A stretch of DNA of 64,000 nucleotides, taken from positions 3,596,001 to 3,660,000 of the forward strand of contig NZ_CP054698.1 in assembly GCF_014023275.1 (NCBI RefSeq). The letters run 5' to 3'. Source of the stretch: Nostoc edaphicum CCNP1411 (GTDB taxonomy: Bacteria; Cyanobacteriota; Cyanobacteriia; Cyanobacteriales; Nostocaceae). The notes below the pieces were generated by a model. It ran no database searches. It was given only the letters and a program-made list of their open reading frames with translations, and was not told where the DNA came from. The translations under genes were made by a program, and so were the position numbers. Of the stretch, positions 34,300 to 42,627 are shown in pieces (positions within the stretch are counted from its first letter, which is position 1; the number at the start of each line of letters is the position of its first letter).

Positions 34300-36069
34300 T
34301 TACCCACAGTCAACGGCATATTGGATCAGCTGGGCAAGGCGGTGACGTAGGGTTTCTAATCCCAAGCGCTGACTCGCAGAAATAAACACTGCTAGAGGGA
34401 ATTCTTCCCTAGCTAGAGCCAGTGTCTCACTATTAGCCTGATCAATCTTGTTAAAAACAACCAGCGCAGGGCCAGGTGTTATTGGCATTTGTGCCAATAT
34501 TTCTCTGACTGAGCGAATATGACGCAACCAAGCTGGGTGAGACAAATCCACCAAGTGTAGTAGGGCATCGGCTTCTGTAACTTCCTCTAGGGTGGCGCGG
34601 AAGGCATCCATTAGTGAGGCAGGCAGTTCGTGTATAAACCCTACTGTATCTGTAATCAGAATTTCCTGATGTTCATTTGTTTCGCCATAAGGAATCGCCA
34701 AACGGCGGGTGGTAGGATCGAGAGTAGCAAATAACTGGTCGGCTGTATAAACTTCTGCATTGGTGAGAGCATTCAGCAAAGTGGACTTACCAGCGTTGGT
34801 ATATCCAACCAAAGCCACTGAAGGAACTTCCCGATGCTGCCGTCGCTGCCGTAACCGCGAACGATGGGCTTGTAACTGGTTCACTTCTTTTTGCAGTCGG
34901 GAAATGCGCTGCCCAATGGCACGGCGTTCAGTTTCCAATTTTGTTTCACCAGGGCCACGAGTCCCTATACCACCACCTAATCTGGACATGGTGCGACCTC
35001 TACCTGCTAGTCGCGGCTGCATGTATTCTAACTGTGCTAGTTCTACTTGCAACTTCCCGGCACGAGACTGGGCGCGTTGGGCAAAGATATCCAAAATTAC
35101 TTCGGTGCGGTCAACCACCCGGATACCAATTTGCATTTCTAAGTTGCGGACTTGGGAGGGTGAGAGGTCGCGGTCGAAGACAACGAGATTAACCCCTAGT
35201 GTTTGAGCCGTTAGGGCAATTTCTTGCACCTTACCTTCGCCAACTACCGTTTGGGGATGAACGCGCGATCGCTTTTGTTGTATTGTCTGTAATACATCTC
35301 CGCCAGCGGTATCAACTAAACGTGCCAATTCTACTAGGGTGTCTTGGAATTGTAGGGGAGTCATCTCACTGGTCATCAGCCCCACAATCAGCACGCGATC
35401 GTGGTCAGCATCTACTTCCTGGGCGATAAATTCGCGCTGGAATTCCGCTTCCAGATTTTCTACCAAGTCTACTAAATCCTGGTCTGCCAGATCATCCAAG
35501 CTCAGAGGTGACGATATATTCCAACTTGGGGTTTGGATTTGTTTAGAGTGAGCGAAGCCGAATTGGCTTTCCTCTACTTTGACAGCAGCAGGACTAGGAA
35601 TCAGGGTGCGAGAGTCTTGGGGTGTCAGATGAGCTAGATAAGCTTCTTTTACATACCCAGTCGCACCGCCTCCCCGCCGTGTGAATCCGGTTCCGGTAAT
35701 ATTTAGGACAACTAGGGCATCTAAGCGTTGCAGTGCCATAGCTGTGAGTGCCGCTTCGTTGGGCGGTTCTGGCTTGAGATGGGTGGCGATACAACGAATA
35801 CCACTGAGTCGTTCTGCACCATAACGGGGCAATTCCATCGGTGGTATTTGCGTTTGACGCGGTGTGCCTACCCCGACGCGAATCACTTGTCCGCGACGGT
35901 TGATGTAAGCGCACACAGGCTGATTGACTTCTGTGCTAATTGCTGCCAGACGCTGGGAAAACTCAGGCGTGGTGATGCGATCGCCTGGTATGCGCTGGTG
36001 GTACAGTCGCTGTAGTTGCTTCAGCTGGCTGGACTTCAGACCTTGGAGATTTCCAAAAATAGTTTCTAT
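34300..36069 (-). CDS. hflX: ribosome-associated GTPase HflX, with apparent ATA start
   Basis: HflX binds 50S subunits and splits stalled ribosomes. An N-terminal HflX domain (GEGKVQEIALTAQ, FDRDLSPSQVRNLE, GPGETKLETERR) is followed by a G domain with G1 GYTNAGKSTLLN, G3 DTVGF and G4 NKID. The cyanobacterial-type N-terminal extension continues in frame past the first GTG (35916) for 51 more codons that read like the family's own start (ETIFGNLQGLKSSQLKQLQR). The codon where homologues have ATG is ATA (36067-36069), and a stop follows two codons further up. So translation starts at ATA, at a nearby non-standard codon, or internally at GTG 35916. A terminator follows the gene. Confidence 0.88.
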   Translation of the reverse strand: METIFGNLQGLKSSQLKQLQRLYHQRIPGDRITTPEFSQRLAAISTEVNQPVCAYINRRGQVIRVGVGTPRQTQIPPMELPRYGAERLSGIRCIATHLKPEPPNEAALTAMALQRLDALVVLNITGTGFTRRGGGATGYVKEAYLAHLTPQDSRTLIPSPAAVKVEESQFGFAHSKQIQTPSWNISSPLSLDDLADQDLVDLVENLEAEFQREFIAQEVDADHDRVLIVGLMTSEMTPLQFQDTLVELARLVDTAGGDVLQTIQQKRSRVHPQTVVGEGKVQEIALTAQTLGVNLVVFDRDLSPSQVRNLEMQIGIRVVDRTEVILDIFAQRAQSRAGKLQVELAQLEYMQPRLAGRGRTMSRLGGGIGTRGPGETKLETERRAIGQRISRLQKEVNQLQAHRSRLRQRRQHREVPSVALVGYTNAGKSTLLNALTNAEVYTADQLFATLDPTTRRLAIPYGETNEHQEILITDTVGFIHELPASLMDAFRATLEEVTEADALLHLVDLSHPAWLRHIRSVREILAQMPITPGPALVVFNKIDQANSETLALAREEFPLAVFISASQRLGLETLRHRLAQLIQYAVDCG

Positions 36070-36301
36070 AGGCGTTTATGACCAGTAAAATGGCCCCCCG
36101 AATCCTTATATGTCTATTTTACAACAGGGTTTAGGCTCCTATCTCTCTCTTTTGAGGGATGCGTTGTGAATTTGTTCACGGTGGGTATTTATTTGAGGCT
36201 ATTTTGGTGGTGTAACTCACAAATTGAGTATATTACTTTCAAGCATTTGCTAAATCAGATATAAATTCCTCTTCTGTTAAATCAATCATCGTTACACCAT
36301 A

Positions 36302-36490
36302 CCCCTCTTCTGTCACTTTCCGGGAAAGTGATCGCTAGAAGCCTCATGAGGCAATCAATACAAGCTATACTATTAGAAAAAAATAGGACTTGTATTTGTT
36401 ATTAGAAAATAATCGCGCAATCGCTTGTTATACAAAAGCTCTAGATTTTAGAAAAGGCAAATGTTTTCGGAGAGTGACAGAAGAGGGATA
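36302..36490. mobile_element. 189-bp MITE-like element with about 21-bp terminal inverted repeats
   Basis: The left end CCCCTCTTCTGTCACTTTCC (36302-36321) and the complement of the right end (about 36469-36490) match with two mismatches. TA flanks both sides (36300-36301 and 36491-36492). There is no coding capacity. The ends differ from those of the adjacent IS630-like element, so another transposase must have moved it. Confidence 0.75.
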
Positions 36491-37510
36491 CAGCACTTGC
36501 GTCTGTTATGAGGTACAATAAATTAAAATATAAATACCTCTAAATGAAGTCATACTCTGTCGATCTTCGAGAAAAAATAGTTGCAGCACATCTTCAAAAA
36601 AATATCTCAATCAGAAAAGTAGCTAACATATTTTCCGTCTCAAAAAGTTTAGTTCAAAAGCTTGTAAAACAACAAAAACTTGAAGGAAATTTACAATCCA
36701 AGCCGCGAGGAAAGCCACAATTTAGTCATCTAACAAATGCTGACATAGAGTTGAGAGAATTAGTTGAATCATATCCAGATGCAACATTGATAGAGTTGTG
36801 TGAATTATTTGCAGACAAGACTGGTAATTGGGTAGGTCAAAGTGCAATGTGTCGGGCGTTACAGAAATTAGGATTAAATCGTAAAAAAAAACGAAGCGGA
36901 GTACCCAAGCTCTTACTGAGAGAGTCCTGCATTTAAGATTAGATTATTGGGAAAAGGTCAAAAAATATAGAGCCAGAAAATTTAGTATTTTTTGGATGAA
37001 ACTGGTGTCCTACTTGGGTTAGCGAGGACTCATGCCCGTTCACAAATGGGAACAAGAGCTTACTCTCTTAACCCCCTTCTATAGAGGCTCAAAAGTTACA
37101 GTAATTGGAGCAATTAGTCTTAAAAAAGTAGTTGCATTAATGACAATGAATGGTTCAATGGATGGCATTGCATTTGAATTATTTATTGAGAAGTTTTTAG
37201 TACCACATTTATGGTCAGGAGCAGTAGTGGTGATGGATAATTTATCCGCACATAAACTAGATTCAATTGTGCCAATGATTGAAGCTGTAGGTGCGAAAGT
37301 TATTTGTTTATCCTCATACTCCCCCGATTTTAATCCAATTGAATTATGGTGGTCACAACTTAAATCTTTTTTACGCAATTTTGCTCCAACTACAACAGAA
37401 ATGGTTGATAAACTAATCTCAGTTGCACTCGACTTAATAAATCCTCAACATTTAAGAAACTGGTTTGCTAGTTGCTGCTACTGTACCTCATAACAGCCGT
37501 AGGTGCTGTA
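36491..37510 (+). mobile_element. IS630-family insertion sequence, about 1016 bp plus TA target duplication
   Basis: Terminal inverted repeats of 29 bases including the TA (36491-36519 and 37482-37510, starting TACAGCAC and containing CTGTTATGAGGTACA) match at 26 of 29 positions. TA flanks both sides, as in Tc1/mariner-IS630 transposition. The only gene inside is a frameshifted transposase. The copy sits directly next to the 189-bp element and shares the TA between them. Confidence 0.92.
36544..37493 (+). pseudogene. IS630-family transposase, frameshifted
   Basis: The first frame (36544-36936, 130 residues) holds the N-terminal helix-turn-helix (SYSVDLREKIVAAHLQKNIS, IRKVANIFSVSKSLVQKLVK). 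The catalytic half (37032-37493) holds VVVMDNLSAHK and SYSPDFNPIELWWSQLK, giving the second Asp and the final Glu of the DDE triad. The first Asp lies between them in FLDETGVLLGL (about 36990-37020), in a third frame. Continuous reading needs three single-base changes, all in homopolymers: A9 near 36883-36891, T6 near 36989-36994 and C5 near 37072-37076. The A-run could be a programmed frameshift site, but the other two look like decay. The stop lies inside the right inverted repeat. Confidence 0.88.
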
Positions 37511-37729
37511 ACGGTGTAAATTAAGTAAAAAAGTTATTCTATTTATACCTGCTAACTGTGCAGCTAAACCAGAAGAAATGCGTTTCATTTCAAATAGTTT
37601 AACTGCCATTGCCATTTTTGCTTCTTGTTCAAACTGTTCTTGCATTTGCTGTAAAGCATCTGGTAAAGTTTCTGGATAGTCAATTTTAAGTTGTGACATA
37701 ATTTTTATCAAGATAATCGCATTTAATTT

Positions 37730-38008
37730 TCAGTCGTCATAAAGTCCTTCATCTTCCGGTGCGTAGCCATTAAAAAAAGCCTGATGGCTGCGGGTGCTTT
37801 CGGGTTCTTCTATATAGATTATGTTGTCATTCTCGGTTTCCCAGTCTTCAACATCTAAAACTGAGAATTCTGTTAATTCAGGGTCGTTTAAAAAATCTTC
37901 GGCTGTAGCGGCTATCAAAGGTTCTAGTATTTTGTGACGTTCTGCCAAAGATAGGCTAGCGATTTCTTTGAGAGATAGCTGTTTTTGCTCTTGGGCGTTG
38001 TCTGACAT
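37730..38008 (-). CDS. acidic antitoxin-like small protein
   Basis: The 92-residue, very acidic protein (SLKEIASLSLAERHKILEPL, IAATAEDFLNDPELTEFSVL) resembles small cyanobacterial proteins I recall upstream of toxin genes. The LSLAERHK helix is typical of prevent-host-death or addiction-module antitoxins. No toxin is adjacent; the next gene in the same direction, 30 bases on, is the broken UPF0175 gene. It may be the surviving half of a dismantled module. The function is inferred only from this pattern. Confidence 0.6.
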   Translation of the reverse strand: MSDNAQEQKQLSLKEIASLSLAERHKILEPLIAATAEDFLNDPELTEFSVLDVEDWETENDNIIYIEEPESTRSHQAFFNGYAPEDEGLYDD

Positions 38009-38172
38009 TGTATTTATGTTCTTGAAGATCGGTTTTCTTTATATTTAGTAATGTATCTATCGGTATTGCTTTTAGTTTACTTTATTATTTAATCTGAAAT
38101 GTAACAGTGATCGCTACTAAGAAATTACTCAATATTAACTAAATAGTAGACACTGTTAGTAAGTTTTTTGAA

Positions 38173-39786
38173 TCAACGTCTCAAAACCATCAACTTTAAC
38201 AAAATTTTAAAAAAATTAATTAGTTTGGGTAACATTTTTACTACTATTAATAGTAATTTGCATATTTGGAATATAATAATTTTGATATAATTAGTTTTGT
38301 AGAAATTAGGGTCGTTTTTCACAGCTTGAGCAAAGGAGTTGATTGCTTCTTGATAATATCCTAACTTCCGTAGTACATGGCTACTTTCGTACCAAGCTTC
38401 GTGTGAAGTAGGTTTAATTTTCAAGGCTTGGTTGTAGGATGCGATCGCTTCTCTATAACGTCCTAACTTCCCTAGTATAATGCCTTGGCAGTACCAATCA
38501 TCGTAGTTATTAGGTTTGATTTTCGCAGCTCGCTCATAAAATATGAGTACGTCTTCATAGCGTCCTAAATTCCGTAGTACAATACCCTTGTAGTACCAAG
38601 CTAATAGAAAATTAGGTTTAATTTTCACAGCTTGGTCGTAGGACACAAGCGCTTCTTCAAATTGCCCTAATCTCTCTAGCGATAAGCCCCGAGAATACCA
38701 AGCTCTGTAAAAATTAGGTTTAATTTTCAAAACTTGCTCCAAGGATACTAATGCTTTTTTATAGTTTCCCAAACTCATTAGAGCTAAGGCTCGATAGTAC
38801 CAGGCTTCGTAGGAATTAGGTTTAATTTTCACTGCTTGCAAATAGGATTTTGCTGCCTCTTGATGGCTTCCTAAATTTTGTAACGCAAAGCCGCGATAAA
38901 ACCAAGCTTCGCAGGAATCAGAGTTGATTTGCAAAGCTTTTTTATAGTTAATAATTGCTTCTTCATAACGAGCAAAAAATATAAAAACATAAGCTCTTTC
39001 TTGCCAAAGTTTGTAGAAATCTGGCTGAATTATTAGAGCTTTATTATAATATGCAAGCGCTGCCTCATATTCATTAATAGTAACTAATAATTTTCCGAGT
39101 TCAAGTAGTAAAATAGATTTTCGAGTTTCAGTCTGAAATTTTGGTTGTAGCAGGTCTTGAATTTCCAGAAGTTTCTCTATTTTTTGTTCCAAATTGAGTT
39201 CCTCATATTCTTCATCCTCTCCTTCATAAAGTATACGATATGATTCTTCAATTACCACCTCTGGTGTTGTGGGTAATTCAAACACCCCAGAACGCCAATC
39301 AAAAAAATCTGGAGCGCGATGAATAAAATAGCTAATTGAAAATGAACGCAGAAGAAAAACAAAGGTGATCGGGAAATCATCTCTAAAGCGTTCTCGCTGC
39401 TGGTTTAAATGATTTAAAATATGCGGTACACTGGTTAAATTACTAAATTGTCCTTCGGTAATTTCCCCAAAATTTCTTTTCTCATATTTATATAAAGAAT
39501 ATTCCAAACCTTTAATTAATAAAATATCAATTTGCTTGTCTTTAACAAACTCTGCTACTGGTTGATATAAATTATCAATCGCCTCAACCAAGCGCAAAAC
39601 TGCAATCTTCTTCTGCGGAATCTCCTGGGGAAGTTTGACAATAAACTTGTCTGCTTCCCCAGGTGTACATTGGACAAAAAACAAACCAAATCCTGATTTC
39701 CGCTTCAGTGCGCGAAGTAAGTCTTGATAAGCTTCTTCTGGTTCTGGGGGTAAATCATCATCCCAATCACTTAAATTTGGATTCAT
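38173..39786 (-). CDS. TPR scaffold with degenerate P-loop-like N-domain, partner of the ATPase upstream
   Basis: The 537-residue protein has an N-domain (about 15-185; GFGLFFVQCTPGEADKFIVK, IDILLIKGLEYSLY, FPITFVFLLRSFSISYFIHR, APDFFDWRSGVFEL) that matches the N-domain of the 1682-residue WD40 protein. It looks like a STAND-type P-loop domain without a Walker A: the Walker B-like strand ends in IKGLE. Eight to nine TPR repeats follow (about 225-500; EAWYYRALALMSLGNYKKAL is typical), then a hydrophobic, basic tail. Its ATG overlaps the stop of the ATPase gene by 4 bases (ATGA), so the two are translationally coupled. Its molecular role is unknown. Confidence 0.8.
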   Translation of the reverse strand: MNPNLSDWDDDLPPEPEEAYQDLLRALKRKSGFGLFFVQCTPGEADKFIVKLPQEIPQKKIAVLRLVEAIDNLYQPVAEFVKDKQIDILLIKGLEYSLYKYEKRNFGEITEGQFSNLTSVPHILNHLNQQRERFRDDFPITFVFLLRSFSISYFIHRAPDFFDWRSGVFELPTTPEVVIEESYRILYEGEDEEYEELNLEQKIEKLLEIQDLLQPKFQTETRKSILLLELGKLLVTINEYEAALAYYNKALIIQPDFYKLWQERAYVFIFFARYEEAIINYKKALQINSDSCEAWFYRGFALQNLGSHQEAAKSYLQAVKIKPNSYEAWYYRALALMSLGNYKKALVSLEQVLKIKPNFYRAWYSRGLSLERLGQFEEALVSYDQAVKIKPNFLLAWYYKGIVLRNLGRYEDVLIFYERAAKIKPNNYDDWYCQGIILGKLGRYREAIASYNQALKIKPTSHEAWYESSHVLRKLGYYQEAINSFAQAVKNDPNFYKTNYIKIIIFQICKLLLIVVKMLPKLINFFKILLKLMVLRR

Positions 39787-41111
39787 GAAAGTTTCGCTAC
39801 GGCTTCTTTAAATTCTGGAATTCCTTGAATCAATGGATGAATATCATACCAACGCTGCATCTCTCCATCATCATCCAAATAGCGGTATTCTAAAAGACAC
39901 CGGTTATACATCAAACTCCGATACAAGTCATCATTAATAATGCGCTTAGAACAAGACACTTCCGCTAACAGACACCATTGATGATTTTCCACAGCGCGGC
40001 GATAAGTATCTCTGGCTTGAGTAATTGCTCGTCGCACCGCCTTTTCTGAAACAGGTAACTCCTCACTACGTCCAATGGCATCTTGAGTTAACAATAACAA
40101 ATTCCTCACATGACCTCCACTCATTAAACAAAGTCTGTCTAAGGTTTGGGGACTGTCGAAAATTTCCGTTTCTAGTGATAGTTCGGGGGCAATTTGCCGG
40201 ACTCGCTTCTTAATGACTTCCTTAACTTTCTTGAGTCCTGGCTGATAAATGTCTCCTTTGAGAGTGTTTACCATAATCATCGGCAAAATTTGGGGGTCGC
40301 CGTAGATGTCTCTGAGGTCTGTTGCCCTGGTAGAATAGACCATTGAAGTGGGGACAGTGTAAATCAAATGGCAATCTAAAGCTTGGAGTTGTTCGCTACG
40401 GTCTAAAAAGACTTCCTCATAGTTTGTGCGCCCGTCGCCATCTTTAACTAACACCATCCGGTCTAAATTATCGACAATTACCGCCAGTTTATTGTAGCCA
40501 TTAGGTAAGTGCTGTTTTGCATCCACCAGAAACTCATTTAACACCTGAATTAAAGTGACAGTGTGAGGATCAATTTTTTGGCGAATCTTCTGGCGTAATT
40601 CAGGAACAGCTCTTAAATTTGCGGTCAACTTGGCAAATTGAGCAAGCTGCACTTCTACAGCCATCTTCTCAAACTCTATGGGAGTCAGCGCCAAATCTTT
40701 TAAATCTACCCAACGATCTTTCAACCAGTCGAGTATCGGACGAGGACTAGCAATTCCTTTTAAATCTTTGAGCAAACGGCGGGTACAGGCGAGGAGAATA
40801 TCTGTATATTGGGCATCTTCAGAATCGATATCTTCTTCATCAGCCGCAAAATAGACAACATAAAATTTCCGATTTTCTAAATACTTCTTTAACCTGAGTA
40901 ATTCTGTAGACTTCCCCGCACCCCGATGACCAGAATACAATTGGCAAGTATTTGTATTTGCCAATTGCATCCGATTTCCCAATTCTTGCAAAATATCGGC
41001 ATCTCCCCGCACATCCTGACAATCTACATATTTTGGATCACCTGCGGGTAAGGGTTCAAAGGGGTTAAAGGCGTTGTAGAGATTTGCGAGTAAGTCAGTA
41101 CTATTAGGCAT
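39783..41111 (-). CDS. AAA/STAND-like P-loop ATPase, partner of the TPR protein
   Basis: From ATG 41111 this gives 442 residues; six codons of TTG-initiated extension are unlikely. Counting from that ATG, Walker A GHRGAGKST lies at about 61-69. The Walker B-like strand is KLAVIVDNLDRM; HLIYTVPTSMVY and SGGHVRNLLLL follow, and the C-terminus RCLLEYRYLDDDGEMQRWYD parallels the paralogue at 26226-27557. The leader DCQDVRGDADILQELGNRM also matches. Such ATPases in multicellular bacteria often sit in conflict or signalling operons; that is family knowledge, not shown here. The gene overlaps its partner by 4 bases. An inverted-repeat element lies just upstream. Confidence 0.82.
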   Translation of the reverse strand: MPNSTDLLANLYNAFNPFEPLPAGDPKYVDCQDVRGDADILQELGNRMQLANTNTCQLYSGHRGAGKSTELLRLKKYLENRKFYVVYFAADEEDIDSEDAQYTDILLACTRRLLKDLKGIASPRPILDWLKDRWVDLKDLALTPIEFEKMAVEVQLAQFAKLTANLRAVPELRQKIRQKIDPHTVTLIQVLNEFLVDAKQHLPNGYNKLAVIVDNLDRMVLVKDGDGRTNYEEVFLDRSEQLQALDCHLIYTVPTSMVYSTRATDLRDIYGDPQILPMIMVNTLKGDIYQPGLKKVKEVIKKRVRQIAPELSLETEIFDSPQTLDRLCLMSGGHVRNLLLLTQDAIGRSEELPVSEKAVRRAITQARDTYRRAVENHQWCLLAEVSCSKRIINDDLYRSLMYNRCLLEYRYLDDDGEMQRWYDIHPLIQGIPEFKEAVAKLS

Positions 41112-41225
41112 AGGTAAAAAATATAGCAATGATGCTCATAATAATTGAGATCATACAGAATTGAAGTAGATGAATCCAGTTCAAATACTCGTTAACGGAG
41201 TTCAGAGGTAAGCTACGCTTTGTCT

Positions 41226-41520
41226 CCCCTCCCCTTGCTAAGGCTACCGTGTATACATAAGTCGAAAATTCTCTACCCACATTGTTGTCAGAGTGAAACT
41301 GTCACACTCACCGACATCCCGCCCAGAACTTCAGTTCTGGGCTGATAGCTAAAGTCCACTAAGCGTGGACTGAATTAATCATTTAGTCCACGCTTAGTGG
41401 ACTTCAGCTATGAGACTCGGAATTCATTCCGAGGCGGGATAGAAACGCAGTGCGAGATTTATTAATGATATGGCTGCGGCAAGACTTGTGTATACACCGT
41501 AGCCTTGCTAAGGGGAGGGG
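41226..41520. repeat. composite inverted-repeat element with central cloverleaf palindrome
   Basis: Two 38-base arms (41226-41263 and 41483-41520, about 33 of 38 matching in inverted orientation, both containing GTATACAC and GGGGAGGGG) enclose about 220 bp. Inside, an 8-bp stem ATCCCGCC (41316-41323) and GGCGGGAT (41433-41440) closes a three-hairpin figure: CAGAAC/GTTCTG, a 20-bp central stem around AGTCCACTAAGCGTGGACT, and CTCGGAAT/ATTCCGAG. The right arm forms the 3' end of cofG. Confidence 0.75.
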
Positions 41521-42514
41521 TTGGGGGTGGGGTATTAGGGACTTTTGCAAGAGGTCTAGTTTTTCGCCAGTGCTTCACTGCTGTTTGCAATTCCTCAGAC
41601 AACCAGCTATCAAATTGCGGATAAATCGGTAAACGCGCCACCAATTCCCACCCAGCAGGTTGTAAAATATTTCTCAAAGCCTGTTCCTGAATATGGGGAT
41701 AATCAGGATTCACTTCATCTGTTGGCCCAATTCCGCCCAAGTCTCTAGCACCAGCTTCGATACAAGCGAGTAACCATCGGTCATCTTTAACTAAATTCGG
41801 CGGGATTTGAATAGTAATATCTGGCGGTAAAATCTCACGCGCTTTAGCAATTACTTCTGGTAACTGATGAGGATCAAAAGGTGGTGCATCAAAAGTTTGC
41901 TGATGTCCTGGACTATGAGGTTGCAGGATGACTTCTTGAATGTGATGGTAACGTTGGTGCAATTCAGATATAGCTTCCAAGGTTTCCCACCAATCATCTA
42001 CAGTTTCCCCAATTCCCAATAGTAACCCCGTTGTAAAGGGAATCTGCAACTCTCCCGCCCATTGCAATTGTTGTAAACGCACTTCAGGTAATTTACTCGG
42101 TGCGTGCCGATGTACACTATTTAACAATGTTGGCGTTAACTGTTCCAACATCAGCCCCATCGAAACATTTACACGCTTGAGTTTTTGCATTTCTTCAAAA
42201 CTCAGTGGCCCCGCATTTGTGTGAGGTAAAAACCCCATTGAAAGCGCTAATTCACACAAATCATAAATCCGCTCAAACCACGCCTGACGCTTTGGTGAAT
42301 GTGGATGCACTTCACCGCTAAGTATGAGAATTTCACAGACTTTTTCGTTTTGAAGTGGTTTTAAAATACTGTCTGCATCTGAAAGACTCATCCAGGGACT
42401 TTTACCCAGTTCACTGCGAAAGTTGCAGTAACTACACTGATTAAAGCACTCGTAAGTGGGAACGATTGTATAAGCAGGGCTATAAGTGACAAGATGAGAA
42501 TTATTAATTGGCAT
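41462..42514 (-). CDS. cofG: 7,8-didemethyl-8-hydroxy-5-deazariboflavin synthase subunit CofG
   Basis: This 350-residue radical SAM enzyme completes, with CofH, the deazaflavin FO from tyrosine and a ribityl uracil. In cyanobacteria FO serves as antenna chromophore of photolyases. The cluster motif is CFNQCSYC (CxxxCxxC), followed by ILSGEVHPHSPKR, LPHTNAGPLS, GLMLEQLTPTLL, FTTGLLLGIGET and VILQPHSPGHQQ. I chose ATG 42514 (MPINNSH); the frame opens 20 codons earlier. The last 20 or so residues (NTPPPTPPLSKATVYTQ) are encoded by a dispersed repeat and look appended. No cofH is in the window. There is no partner on this transcript. Confidence 0.92.
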   Translation of the reverse strand: MPINNSHLVTYSPAYTIVPTYECFNQCSYCNFRSELGKSPWMSLSDADSILKPLQNEKVCEILILSGEVHPHSPKRQAWFERIYDLCELALSMGFLPHTNAGPLSFEEMQKLKRVNVSMGLMLEQLTPTLLNSVHRHAPSKLPEVRLQQLQWAGELQIPFTTGLLLGIGETVDDWWETLEAISELHQRYHHIQEVILQPHSPGHQQTFDAPPFDPHQLPEVIAKAREILPPDITIQIPPNLVKDDRWLLACIEAGARDLGGIGPTDEVNPDYPHIQEQALRNILQPAGWELVARLPIYPQFDSWLSEELQTAVKHWRKTRPLAKVPNTPPPTPPLSKATVYTQVLPQPYH

Positions 42515-42627
42515 AAGCAGAATAAATTTGCTCTTAGTAAGCAGCCCCAGATTTATTTTAAGGTCTGGAGACACTGACTACAAACCTTTAATTATTAACG
42601 CCCACTTATTTATTAGAAAAACAAGAA

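Larger units (their letters stand above)
36239..37699 (-). pseudogene. UPF0175 family (antitoxin-like) gene split by two tandem TA-flanked elements
   Basis: The 5' part (37699 to 37511, 63 codons, MSQLKIDYPETLPDALQQ to LLNLHR) stops at the right end of an IS element. The 3' part (36301 to 36239) reads Y-GVTMIDLTEEEFISDLANA-stop. If everything between the outer TA dinucleotides is removed, the two parts join exactly in frame at CGT-TAT-GGT to give an 83-residue UPF0175 protein of normal length. UPF0175 proteins are small helix-turn-helix, antitoxin-like partners of PIN or DUF3368 proteins. The gene lies 30 bases after the 92-residue acidic gene. As it stands, it gives a truncated product with a short foreign tail. 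Confidence 0.88.

Noticed and set aside
34760..35206. 148-codon frame antisense to hflX
   Set aside because: The hflX frame carries all GTPase motifs over the same stretch; the antisense product is Arg/Cys-rich with no recognisable feature.
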